A stretch of 64,000 nucleotides of DNA, taken from Lachnospiraceae bacterium UBA3762. Its GTDB lineage: Bacteria > Bacillota > Clostridia > Lachnospirales > Lachnospiraceae. Within the stretch, counting starts at the first letter, position 1, and every line of letters begins with the position of its first letter. The stretch lies in NCBI GenBank assembly GCA_002371615.1, contig DFGA01000017.1, positions 162,030 to 226,029 of the forward strand, written 5' to 3'. The position numbers and the translations under genes are program-made. Shown piece by piece: positions 16,362 to 24,406 of this stretch. Under the pieces are notes generated by a model. That model saw only the letters and a program-made list of their open reading frames with translations. It was not told the DNA's origin and searched no databases.

Positions 16362-16556
16362 ATGGATCAGATTGATGATCTCGTAGCATTACTTGACGGT
16401 TCTGTCGAAAGCGGAGTCGGACATTTGAACGTAGATGTCGATGAAACGCAGACAGAAAACAGAAGCACAGAGACGATGGGGTGTACCGATTGTTCGAGAA
16501 CGCCGCTCGCGTGCAGTGTTCCGACGCTTCATCAGGGCCTGGATGATTATAGTTGA
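16362..16556 (+). CDS. Small glycyl-radical-domain mimic with cysteine-containing tail
   Basis: This 64-residue protein begins MDQIDDLVALLDGSVESG and HLNVDV, closely matching the first 30 residues of the true glycyl-radical subunit downstream (AQIDNLVNLLDG and HLNVNV). It then diverges into a hydrophilic stretch and a tail with Cys41, Cys44 and Cys51 (GCTDCSRTPLACSVPTLHQG). The RVSGYA motif is absent, so it cannot carry the radical. AGGAGGTGA lies at the right distance from the ATG at 16362; a GTG at 16353 overlaps that site and is less likely. It might occupy the docking site on the PFL barrel, bind metal, or assist activation. The function is unknown. Confidence 0.7.
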   Translation: MDQIDDLVALLDGSVESGVGHLNVDVDETQTENRSTETMGCTDCSRTPLACSVPTLHQGLDDYS

Positions 16557-16571
16557 TAGGAGGAAAAAATT

Positions 16572-16814
16572 ATGGCAGCAAACAAAGCTCAGATTGACAA
16601 CCTTGTAAATCTTTTAGATGGTTATGCAACAAAAGGCGGCCATCACCTTAACGTAAACGTACTTAACAGAGAAACTCTTCTTGATGCTCAGGCACATCCG
16701 GAGAACTATCCCCAGCTTACGATCAGGGTTAGCGGATATGCAGTAAACTTCATCAAGCTTACACCGGAGCAGCAGGCAGACGTTATCTCAAGAACGTTCC
16801 ACGAATCCATCTAA
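16572..16814 (+). CDS. Separate glycyl-radical subunit of pyruvate formate-lyase
   Basis: The 80-residue protein is the C-terminal domain of PFL as an independent gene: LVNLLDGYATKGGHHLNVNV, then YPQLTIRVSGYAVNF with the radical glycine at Gly55, ending in DVISRTFHESI. It resembles the stand-alone YfiD/GrcA proteins, which in E. coli replace the damaged end of oxygen-cleaved PFL. Here, however, no full-length PFL is encoded in the locus, so it is likely an obligatory subunit. The ATAGGAGG site precedes the ATG. It lies 15 bases after the small mimic gene and upstream of the activase gene. Confidence 0.93.
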   Translation: MAANKAQIDNLVNLLDGYATKGGHHLNVNVLNRETLLDAQAHPENYPQLTIRVSGYAVNFIKLTPEQQADVISRTFHESI

Positions 16815-16871
16815 GTGAGATAAGCATACAAAGTGTTGAGCAATTCATGTCTCACAGTAATAATGTAACAT

Positions 16872-16902
16872 ACAAGCCCGAAGTATAATCCTTCGGGCTT
16901 GT
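16872..16902 (+). terminator. Stem-loop between the glycyl-radical subunit and pflA
   Basis: ACAAGCCCGAAG (16872-16883) pairs perfectly with CTTCGGGCTTGT (16891-16902). The weak T-run suggests partial termination, which would make the activase less abundant than its substrate. Confidence 0.75.
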
Positions 16903-16946
16903 TGCGGTAGTGTAAAGCTTTCTATGAAAAAACTACGGAGGACAAA

Positions 16947-17735
16947 ATGACCAAAGGCCGCATTCATTCGCTTGAAAGTTTCGGTACGGTAGACGGACCG
17001 GGAACAAGATATGTAGTATTTGTACAGGGATGTCCCATGAGATGCCTGTATTGTCATAATCCGGATACATGGGCTATGACCGGCGGGGAAGAAATGGATC
17101 CCGAATATATCATTGAGCAGTATCTGCATAATGAGCCGTTCTACAGAAATGGCGGGGGTTTAACCGTGACGGGCGGAGAGCCTCTTATGCAGGTTGATTT
17201 TCTGATCGACCTGTTTACGCTGTGTAAACAGCATAATATACATACATGCATAGATTCATCGGGGATAGCCTACAGACCGGAGAACACCGATTTTATTGCA
17301 AAGCTTGATAAACTCATGCCGCTTACCGACCTGGTAATGCTTGATATCAAGCACATTGACCCCACACTTCACAAGAAGATAACAGGCCAGCCTAATGACG
17401 GGATACTTGCGTTTGCCAAGTATCTGTCCGACAAAGGTGTAGACATATGGATAAGGCATGTGATTGTGCCAAACCTTACGGATGATGACAAATATCTGTA
17501 TGATCTCGGTTATTTTATCGGGGGACTCAAAACCCTGAGGGCTCTTGATGCACTACCTTATCATACTATGGGCAAACCAAAGTACGAAAAACTGGGGATA
17601 GAGTATCCTCTGGGAGATACGCCTCCGATGGACAAGAAGGATCTTATTGCGAAGAAGGAAGTTATCCTAAACGGAATAAGAGACCGAAGACGCGATGACG
17701 GTGAGAGCGAACATGAGATTTGTAAAAAGGCTTAA
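16947..17735 (+). CDS. pflA: Pyruvate formate-lyase activating enzyme
   Basis: PflA is a radical S-adenosylmethionine enzyme that abstracts hydrogen from the glycine of PFL to make the glycyl radical. The 262-residue protein has the iron-sulfur motif C-x3-C-x2-C at Cys29, Cys33 and Cys36 (GCPMRCLYC), preceded by SFGTVDGPGTR and followed by the GGEP motif. Both are hallmarks of this subfamily. A CGGAGG site precedes the ATG. Its position after the split PFL genes makes them its substrate. It must recognise the separate 80-residue subunit bound to the barrel. The end overlaps the next gene. Confidence 0.95.
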   Translation: MTKGRIHSLESFGTVDGPGTRYVVFVQGCPMRCLYCHNPDTWAMTGGEEMDPEYIIEQYLHNEPFYRNGGGLTVTGGEPLMQVDFLIDLFTLCKQHNIHTCIDSSGIAYRPENTDFIAKLDKLMPLTDLVMLDIKHIDPTLHKKITGQPNDGILAFAKYLSDKGVDIWIRHVIVPNLTDDDKYLYDLGYFIGGLKTLRALDALPYHTMGKPKYEKLGIEYPLGDTPPMDKKDLIAKKEVILNGIRDRRRDDGESEHEICKKA

Positions 17736-18351
17736 CGCGGACTACAAGATCGTTCTTGCATCTGCATCTCCGAGACGAAAACAGATACTTGAACTTGTGG
17801 GAATTGAATTTGATGTATGGCCTTCATCAGTGGATGAGTCTGTCAATTCCCATCAGCCGGATAAGGTATGTACCGGATTGTCGAGGCAAAAAGCGCTCGA
17901 TGTTGCCTCTCAAATAGTGAAATACAACGAGTCTCACAGAGAACTGGTGACACCGACGGATATAATTGTTATAGGATCTGATACAATTGTGACAAAATGT
18001 GATATAATACTCGGTAAACCGCGTGATGAAGCAGATGCATTTCAAATGCTTAAGCAGTTATCGGGAAGCACCCATTCGGTTTATACGGGAGTAACACTTG
18101 CTTTTATAAGCAGCGATGGACGTGTCGGAGAACACACATTCCATGAAGAGACGAAGGTAAGTTTTTACCCGCTAAGTGACGATGATATAAGAGAATACGT
18201 TGCGACAGAGGATGTTATGGATAAAGCAGGCGCATACGGTATTCAGACAGGTGCAGCGGCATTTATCAGATCAATTGAAGGAGATTACTACAACGTAATG
18301 GGCCTTCCTATAGCGAGACTTGTGCAGGAACTGAAGGAGTTACTGTATTAA
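17695..18351 (+). CDS. maf: Maf-family nucleotide pyrophosphatase
   Basis: Maf proteins hydrolyse non-canonical or excess nucleoside triphosphates such as dTTP and UTP and are linked to cell-division arrest. The 218-residue protein has LASASPRRKQIL, the typical N-terminal motif, then VIGSDTIV, and DKAGAYGIQTGAAAFI with the catalytic region. The frame overlaps the end of pflA by 41 bases. An ATG at 17713 with GGTGAG upstream is an equally good start and shortens the overlap. It is likely translated by coupling with pflA; no metabolic link is implied. Confidence 0.88.
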   Translation: MTVRANMRFVKRLNADYKIVLASASPRRKQILELVGIEFDVWPSSVDESVNSHQPDKVCTGLSRQKALDVASQIVKYNESHRELVTPTDIIVIGSDTIVTKCDIILGKPRDEADAFQMLKQLSGSTHSVYTGVTLAFISSDGRVGEHTFHEETKVSFYPLSDDDIREYVATEDVMDKAGAYGIQTGAAAFIRSIEGDYYNVMGLPIARLVQELKELLY

Positions 18352-18429
18352 GTTAGGGTAAGCAAAGGAAATTTGATTACTCATAAATAAACAATAGTGA
18401 ATTTCACTTATTGAAAGGAGAACAGATCT

Positions 18430-20112
18430 ATGAAATTTATCAACAATTTGAGTGTTAGAGTCAAACTGCTGATACTTACAGTACCTCTTTCCATAGCGCT
18501 TGTTGTAGCGTGTGTTGTAATGGGAGTAGAGATGAACAGTGTCGAAGAGGAAGTAACAGGTATCTATTACGATACACTGTTTACCGTATCGGATAATCTG
18601 ATCAATGCCGACCGTGATTTTTATCAGGCAAGAGTTGCGGATTACAAGGGTGATAAGCAGGATTTCGACGATAATATGCAGCAGACATATGATCGCGTAC
18701 ATGAGGCTGACTCAGTTGCTTCCAAGTCACCAACACTGTATAACGATGTTCTTGCCGGAACGAGTGACAGCATAGCCAATCTGATAAGCAAGTTTGATCA
18801 GCATTATGAGGCTGCTCTTGCTGCCGGAGATGCAGGAGACGAGGCCAAATATGAGGAAGAGTTCGAACTTTCAAGAGAAGTTATCAGTGAGATGACTGAC
18901 ATTACCGAACAGTGGGCTCTCGAAGAGCATTCAATTATACAGAATGAAATCAGGAGTAAAATCATTGGACTTTCAATTGTATTCGGTATACTGATCCTTG
19001 CTCTTATAGCAATTGCTGTTATAGTCATCAGACAGATAAGGGGCGGTATTTCAACCGCAACAGAACATTTAGGAGAACTTGCCGACGGTAACTTAAACAT
19101 CGAACTTGTGGAAGACAGCAAGATCAGCAGGGATGAGATAGGTCAGATGCAGAGCGCGACCAACAAACTTGCACTCAAGCTTAGAGAGATAATGAGCCGC
19201 AGTAATGAAATGGCAAGGAGCTTAACATCAGCCGGCGAAGAGCTTGCAAGCTCATCCGATCAGGCATCCCAGGCATCGGGACAGGTTACTCTTGCGGTTG
19301 ATGAGATCAGCCAGGGAGCAGTTTCCCAGGCTACAAGCGTTGAAAATGCCGCAGGAAATACAAACGATATCGGAAATGATATAGAAGTGATCGCTTCAAA
19401 TGTAGAGCAGCTTGATACATTTGCAGGAGAAATGAAAGCAACATGTAATGAGGCAATGGATGCTCTCGGAAAGCTTGTTGAGCAGACCCGTGAACTTCGC
19501 GGATCCGTTAAGAATATTGATGATACTATCCGCTCCACCAATGAATCCGCAAACGGTATCCATGAATTTGTTAATGCTATTACTTCAATTGCCAGCCAGA
19601 CCAATCTGCTGTCACTTAACGCATCAATAGAGGCTGCAAGAGCAGGTGAGGCAGGTCGTGGGTTTGCGGTTGTTGCCGGAGAGATTGCCCAGCTGGCCGA
19701 GCAGTCCAACCAGAGTGCGCAGGAGATCGGTCATATTGTAGAGAAGCTTCTTCACGATGCCGCAGAATCTGTTGATGTTATGGCAAAGCTTAATGAGAGC
19801 TTTGAGAGCCAGACTGAGCAGATGAGAACTACAAGAAGCAACATGGAATCCATGGCAAGCGGCGTTGAGAATGTTGCCGAGAGTGCACAGGCTATAGCCG
19901 AGAAGATAGAAGGACTTACAGGAGCCAAGAATACACTTGTCGGAATAGTAAGCGATCTGTCCGCTATCTCGGAAGAAAATGCAGCTTCAACACAGGAAAC
20001 AAACGCATCAATGCAGGAACTCAACGCTACATTCACGGTTATAACCCAGTCGGCAAACGAGCTTCAGGGTCTTGCCAAGGAGCTTGAGGAGATCATCAGT
20101 TACTTTGGCTGA
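18430..20112 (+). CDS. Methyl-accepting chemotaxis protein
   Basis: The 560-residue receptor has a membrane helix at about 11-33, an external helical sensor of the four-helix-bundle type (about 34-180), and a second membrane helix at about 180-202. A HAMP region and a long cytoplasmic signalling hairpin follow. The conserved tip, with IASQTNLLSLNASIEAARAG and GRGFAVVAGEI, lies at about 385-418 and contacts CheA and CheW. A GAAAGGAGAA site precedes the ATG. It is well away from the flagellar cluster and no sigma-28 promoter is visible upstream. The ligand is unknown. Confidence 0.95.
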   Translation: MKFINNLSVRVKLLILTVPLSIALVVACVVMGVEMNSVEEEVTGIYYDTLFTVSDNLINADRDFYQARVADYKGDKQDFDDNMQQTYDRVHEADSVASKSPTLYNDVLAGTSDSIANLISKFDQHYEAALAAGDAGDEAKYEEEFELSREVISEMTDITEQWALEEHSIIQNEIRSKIIGLSIVFGILILALIAIAVIVIRQIRGGISTATEHLGELADGNLNIELVEDSKISRDEIGQMQSATNKLALKLREIMSRSNEMARSLTSAGEELASSSDQASQASGQVTLAVDEISQGAVSQATSVENAAGNTNDIGNDIEVIASNVEQLDTFAGEMKATCNEAMDALGKLVEQTRELRGSVKNIDDTIRSTNESANGIHEFVNAITSIASQTNLLSLNASIEAARAGEAGRGFAVVAGEIAQLAEQSNQSAQEIGHIVEKLLHDAAESVDVMAKLNESFESQTEQMRTTRSNMESMASGVENVAESAQAIAEKIEGLTGAKNTLVGIVSDLSAISEENAASTQETNASMQELNATFTVITQSANELQGLAKELEEIISYFG

Positions 20113-20117
20113 TAATG

Positions 20118-20146
20118 TTGAGTTTTTGAGATTATTGATGTAAAAT
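20118..20146 (+). promoter_or_regulatory. Promoter of the ferredoxin gene
   Basis: TTGAGT (20118-20123) and TAAAAT (20141-20146) are separated by 17 bases, about 60 bases before the ferredoxin ATG. Confidence 0.6.
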
Positions 20147-20208
20147 ATTCATCGAATAAAACATATTTGTGATAGTTGAAAAGGAAAACAGTAAAGGAGG
20201 TATTTGTC

Positions 20209-20379
20209 ATGGCATTTGTTATCAAAGACGGCTGTATTTCATGCGGTGCGTGTGCAGGACAGTGTCCCGTAGGTGCTATCTCGGAAGGAGACGGTAAGTA
20301 TGAGATCGATGCTGATAAGTGCGTAAGCTGCGGAGCATGCGCAGCACAGTGCCCTGTAGGTGCTATTGAGGAAGGCTAG
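20209..20379 (+). CDS. Clostridial-type 2[4Fe-4S] ferredoxin
   Basis: This 56-residue protein has two CxxCxxCxxxCP motifs: Cys9, Cys12, Cys15, Cys19 and Cys38, Cys41, Cys44, Cys48. They form two four-iron clusters for low-potential electron transfer. The start at 20209 follows AAAGGAGGT directly; the longer frame from 20176 has no support. The two halves are near copies of one another, as in all members of the family. It is a single-gene unit between its own promoter and a terminator, and is a likely partner of fermentative hydrogenase or oxidoreductases encoded elsewhere. Confidence 0.97.
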   Translation: MAFVIKDGCISCGACAGQCPVGAISEGDGKYEIDADKCVSCGACAAQCPVGAIEEG

Positions 20380-20455
20380 GCAAATAGGAGGGGCCCATCG
20401 CGAAGCGATATTAATTGCCCGAGCGACATTACGAAGTAGTTGCGTGGGCGAAACT
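20380..20455. repeat. GAA-loop element, copy 2 (after ferredoxin)
   Basis: The element starts on the base after the ferredoxin stop with GCAAATAGGAGGGGCCC. Two hairpins have GAA loops: ATCGC-GAA-GCGAT and ATTAC-GAA-GTAGT. The AATTGCCCGAGCGAC segment matches the second module of the other copies. It appears shortened compared with the copies in the atp operon. Confidence 0.75.
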
Positions 20456-20456
20456 C

Positions 20457-20499
20457 AAAAGAAAATGCCGGCTGTTTACAGTCGGCATTTTCTTTTTTT
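20457..20499 (+). terminator. Rho-independent terminator after ferredoxin
   Basis: AAAAGAAAATGCCG pairs with CGGCATTTTCTTTT, and a long T-run follows. The stem continues into a small CTG/CAG tip. Confidence 0.9.
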
Positions 20500-20556
20500 G
20501 ACATATGGGGTATAATATTTCACGATTGCACCGGTTGTTACATTGTGTGAAAATTT

Positions 20557-22611
20557 ATGAGCAGTAACAAGATAAGATTTAAAGGTCAGATTCGAACATA
20601 TATACTGTGGCCAGTATGGATGACATTATTTGTCGCCGTATTCGCGATAGGAATGTATTTCGTGAATATAAGAGCGGGTGTCTTTGCAACCGTTTTCTTC
20701 GTTGTATATGCGTCGGTTGCTTATTTTTTGTATTTCCGTGACAGAGGCCGCGTTGTACGGGATCTTATATCATTTGCCACACAATACGGACAGGTTCAGA
20801 AGCAGCTCCTTCGTGACCTGGAAATTCCGTATGCACTGCTTGATGAGGCGGGTAAAGTCATATGGACTAACGATGCTTTCGAGCAGACATTGAATATTTC
20901 TAAGAAATACAGTAAGAGTATTACAAATCTTATCCCTGAGATTACAAGGGAAAAACTCCCCAACATGGAACACGAAACGGAAAGTGAAGTAACGGTTGAC
21001 GGACATGATTTTCGTGTAAGTATGAACAAGGTGTCTCTGTCCGCTCTTATGGAGGCTTCGGATGCCGTTGAGACTATAGATTATGACAGTTTTCTGATCG
21101 CGCTTTATATGTTTGACGTTACCGAAGTCAATACGCTTGCACGACGGGTCAAAGAGCAGAAGATGGTCTGCGGCCTTATATATATGGACAATTACGACGA
21201 GGCGCTCGAAAGTGTTGATGAGGCAAGACGTTCGCTTGTAGTGGCGCTTATCGAGAGACAGATCAATAAGTATTTTTCAAAAGTTGATGCTATCGTCAAA
21301 AAACTTGAGAAGGATAAGTTCCTTGTCGTCATGAAACAAAAGGAACTGGATAATATAGCAGACAGCCGGTTCGGTATACTCGAAGAAGTCAAGAATGCGA
21401 ATATAGGTAATGAAGTATCCTTTACACTCTCCATAGGATTCGGTGCCGGAAGCGACTCCTTTGACCAGAACTATGAATACGCCAGAACGGCTATAGACTT
21501 AGCGCTCGGAAGAGGCGGAGACCAGGCTATCATCAAAACGGAAGATGAGATCAGTTACTACGGCGGAAGACGTGAGGTAACAGCCAAGAATACAAGAGTT
21601 AAAGCCAGAGTTAAAGCTCATGCACTGCGTGAGATCATAGAAAGCAGTGACAATATTATTATTATGGGTCACAAGATACTTGATGTAGATGCGTTCGGAT
21701 CTTCAATAGGTATTTATCGTGTTGCCAAGACTTTCAATAAAAAGGTTAATATAGTCGTAGATGAGGTAACGACATCAATACGGCCTATGCTTGAGATGAT
21801 GATCCATGACGGTGCGCATGACGAAAGCGTTTTTGTATCAAGAGACGCTGCCATAGAGTTAGCGACCAATACAGAATATACTCTTGTTGTTGTGGATGTT
21901 AACCGTCCGAGCTTTACAGGCTGCCCCGAGCTTCTGGATCTGTGCCCGACTATAGTGGTTCTCGATCACCACAGACAGGGTGCGGAGAAGATCGAAAACG
22001 CAACTCTTTCGTATATCGAGCCGTATGCTTCAAGCGCATCGGAAATGGTATCCGAGGTTCTTCAGTATATCAGCGACCGCGTTAAGCTTATGGCGGATGA
22101 GGCGGACTGTCTGTATGCCGGTATGGTAGTGGATACGAATAATTTTGTAACAAAGACAGGCGTCAGAACATTTGAAGCTGCGGCATATCTGCGCAGAAAC
22201 GGTGCTGATGTTACAAGAGTTCGCAAGATGTTCAGGGATGATGTGGAGGCTTATAAAGCGAGGGCCGGAATAGTAAGTAATGCCGAGATTTATGATAAGG
22301 CATTCGCGATAGCGATAACACCGGATACTGTTGTTGACAGCCCGACTATCATTGGAGCCGAAGCGGCAAATGAACTGCTCAACATCAACGGAATAAGGGC
22401 ATCCTTTGTTCTTACCCTCCATGATGAAGAAGTGTTCATAAGTGCGAGGTCGATCGATGATATTAATGTTCAGGTCATAATGGAGAAACTCGGAGGCGGC
22501 GGTCATATGAACGTAGCCGGAACCCAGATAAAAGGCGTTAGCGTTGAAGAAGCAAAAAGAAAACTCATAGCAGTGCTTCAGGAAATGAAAGAAAAAGGAG
22601 AACTTCAATGA
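20557..22611 (+). CDS. gdpP: Cyclic-di-AMP phosphodiesterase GdpP
   Basis: GdpP hydrolyses the second messenger c-di-AMP at the membrane. The 684-residue protein has two N-terminal membrane helices (about 17-60), a PAS-like domain, a degenerate GGDEF domain at about 170-310, and a C-terminal DHH/DHHA1 phosphoesterase. In the latter, MGHKILDVDAFGSS lies near 370, LDHHRQG has Asp470-His471-His472, and GGGGHMNVAGTQ is near the end. The order and length match known GdpP proteins. The stop overlaps the start of rplI in ATGA, giving translational coupling, as in many Firmicutes where gdpP, rplI and dnaB are adjacent. Confidence 0.94.
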   Translation: MSSNKIRFKGQIRTYILWPVWMTLFVAVFAIGMYFVNIRAGVFATVFFVVYASVAYFLYFRDRGRVVRDLISFATQYGQVQKQLLRDLEIPYALLDEAGKVIWTNDAFEQTLNISKKYSKSITNLIPEITREKLPNMEHETESEVTVDGHDFRVSMNKVSLSALMEASDAVETIDYDSFLIALYMFDVTEVNTLARRVKEQKMVCGLIYMDNYDEALESVDEARRSLVVALIERQINKYFSKVDAIVKKLEKDKFLVVMKQKELDNIADSRFGILEEVKNANIGNEVSFTLSIGFGAGSDSFDQNYEYARTAIDLALGRGGDQAIIKTEDEISYYGGRREVTAKNTRVKARVKAHALREIIESSDNIIIMGHKILDVDAFGSSIGIYRVAKTFNKKVNIVVDEVTTSIRPMLEMMIHDGAHDESVFVSRDAAIELATNTEYTLVVVDVNRPSFTGCPELLDLCPTIVVLDHHRQGAEKIENATLSYIEPYASSASEMVSEVLQYISDRVKLMADEADCLYAGMVVDTNNFVTKTGVRTFEAAAYLRRNGADVTRVRKMFRDDVEAYKARAGIVSNAEIYDKAFAIAITPDTVVDSPTIIGAEAANELLNINGIRASFVLTLHDEEVFISARSIDDINVQVIMEKLGGGGHMNVAGTQIKGVSVEEAKRKLIAVLQEMKEKGELQ

Positions 22612-23054
22612 AAGTTATATTATTACAGGATGTTAAGTCAGTCGGTAAAAGCGGTGACGTAGTCGACGTATCCGACGGATACGCAAAGAACTTCATATTC
22701 AAGAAAAAACTTGGCATTCCCGCCGATTCCAAAAATCTGAACGACCTTAAACTCAAAAAAGCAAATGACGAAAAAGTTGCTGCCGAGAACCTGGCCTATG
22801 CTCAGGAATTTGCCAAAGAGTTAGAGACGAAAACCATAGTGGTAAAGCTCAAAGCCGGAGAAGGCGGAAAAACATTCGGAAGCATATCAAGCAAGGAGAT
22901 CGCGCAGGAAGCAAAGACCCAGTTCGATATTGATATTGACAAAAAGAAGATCGTTCTCGCAGAGGCTATCAAGTCTTTCGGGACGTTTGAAGTTCCGGTT
23001 AAGCTTCATCCCAGTGTTACGGCAAATCTGAAAGTTAAAGTCGAGGAGTGCTAG
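22608..23054 (+). CDS. rplI: 50S ribosomal protein L9
   Basis: The 148-residue protein starts MKVILLQDVKSVGKSGDVV and includes GYAKNFIFKK, both diagnostic of L9, which projects from the base of the L1 stalk. The length is normal, with the two globular domains joined by a long helix. It overlaps the gdpP stop by four bases and ends two bases before dnaB, so the three are probably one transcript. Confidence 0.97.
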   Translation: MKVILLQDVKSVGKSGDVVDVSDGYAKNFIFKKKLGIPADSKNLNDLKLKKANDEKVAAENLAYAQEFAKELETKTIVVKLKAGEGGKTFGSISSKEIAQEAKTQFDIDIDKKKIVLAEAIKSFGTFEVPVKLHPSVTANLKVKVEEC

Positions 23055-23056
23055 GA

Positions 23057-24391
23057 ATGGAAGAAGCACTTCTTAAAAAAATGCCTCCCCATCACAAAGA
23101 GTCTGAAAGAGGTGTGGTCGGGGCAATGATGCTCGACAAAGATGCCGCCATCATAGCTATGGGGGCTTTGACATCCGATGATTTTTACCTTAAGGAGTGT
23201 GCATACGTATTTGATGCCGTAAAATCGGTTGTCGATGAAGGAGCACCCGTAGATCCGACTGTGATCTCGAACCGGCTTATGGAAATGAATGCCCCGGCTG
23301 AGATTGCATCGGGAGAGTTTTTGCGGAACCTGTGTATGTGGGCATCTACTTCGGCTGTTATCGAAGAGCACATAGAAATAGTAAAGAAAAAATCATTGCT
23401 CAGAAAGCTTATCAAAGTAAGCCAGGCAATTGAGAATAATTGCTATTCGGATTCCGGGGATTCCGAGAACATACTTGAGGATGCCGAGAAGAAAGTCTTT
23501 GAGATTACAAACAGCAGGACAACAGGGGAATATGTTCCGATCCGCCAGATCGTCAAAGATGCCGTTGAGCGGATAGGTATTGCTGCCAGAACGGACGGAG
23601 TGGTTACAGGTGTGGCAACGGGATTTACGGATCTGGATTACAAAATGGCAGGACTCCAGCCTTCTGATCTTATTCTTATAGCCGCAAGGCCTTCAATGGG
23701 TAAAACCGCATTTGTTCTGAACATAGCCCAGCATATATGTTTTAAAGATAAAAAAGGAGCGGCTGTATTTTCGCTTGAAATGTCAAGAGAGCAGCTTGTA
23801 AACCGTCTCCTGTCTCTTGAATCGCATGTGGATTCCAAATCCATCAGAAACGGTAATGTATCCGCAAAGGATTGGGAAGGTATTATAGAGGCTGCAAGTG
23901 TTATAGGTGAATCAAAGCTTATCATCGATGACACTCCGGGTATCAGCATCGGTGAACTGCGGTCCAAATGCAGAAAATACAAGGCTGAAAACAAGGACCT
24001 TTCCGTTATCATCATTGATTATCTGCAACTAATGTCTGGATCCGGAAGAACAGATTCGCGGCAGCAGGAAATATCGGATATCTCCAGATCGCTAAAATCG
24101 CTTGCAAGAGAACTGAATGTTCCGGTGGTGGCATTATCACAGCTGTCACGTGCGGTTGAGAAACGTGATGACCACAGGCCGATGCTGTCGGATCTGCGTG
24201 AGTCCGGAGCAATAGAGCAGGATGCGGATGTTGTTATGTTCCTCTACAGAGATGATTACTACAATCCGGATACAGATAAAAAAGGAATAGCGGAAGTTAT
24301 AATAGCCAAGCAAAGAAACGGCCCGATAGGAACTACGGAGCTCGTGTGGCTGCCTGATCTGACCAAGTTTGCCAATAAGGCAAAAAACTGA
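23057..24391 (+). CDS. dnaB: Replicative DNA helicase DnaB
   Basis: DnaB is the hexameric helicase that unwinds DNA ahead of the replication fork. The 444-residue protein has the N-terminal primase-interacting domain starting at PHHKESERGVVGAMM. The RecA-like motor has Walker A SMGKTAF (Lys216), Walker B IIIDYLQLM, and LSQLSRAVEKRDDHRP. The ATG at 23057 follows AGGAG at a suitable distance; a GTG at 23048 would overlap rplI. No intein or insertion is seen. Confidence 0.96.
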   Translation: MEEALLKKMPPHHKESERGVVGAMMLDKDAAIIAMGALTSDDFYLKECAYVFDAVKSVVDEGAPVDPTVISNRLMEMNAPAEIASGEFLRNLCMWASTSAVIEEHIEIVKKKSLLRKLIKVSQAIENNCYSDSGDSENILEDAEKKVFEITNSRTTGEYVPIRQIVKDAVERIGIAARTDGVVTGVATGFTDLDYKMAGLQPSDLILIAARPSMGKTAFVLNIAQHICFKDKKGAAVFSLEMSREQLVNRLLSLESHVDSKSIRNGNVSAKDWEGIIEAASVIGESKLIIDDTPGISIGELRSKCRKYKAENKDLSVIIIDYLQLMSGSGRTDSRQQEISDISRSLKSLARELNVPVVALSQLSRAVEKRDDHRPMLSDLRESGAIEQDADVVMFLYRDDYYNPDTDKKGIAEVIIAKQRNGPIGTTELVWLPDLTKFANKAKN

Positions 24392-24406
24392 GTTAAGGAG
24401 ATTTGA

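Noticed and set aside
16331..16572. Frameshift or pseudogene explanation for the shortened PFL
   Set aside because: The barrel gene ends cleanly at a domain border. Both downstream small genes have strong ribosome sites and own starts, and the radical domain is intact, so a simple disabling mutation does not fit.
20498..20516. Promoter of gdpP from TTGACA and TATAAT
   Set aside because: Both boxes are perfect, but they are only seven bases apart and TTGACA lies in the terminator T-run. No correct spacing is available.
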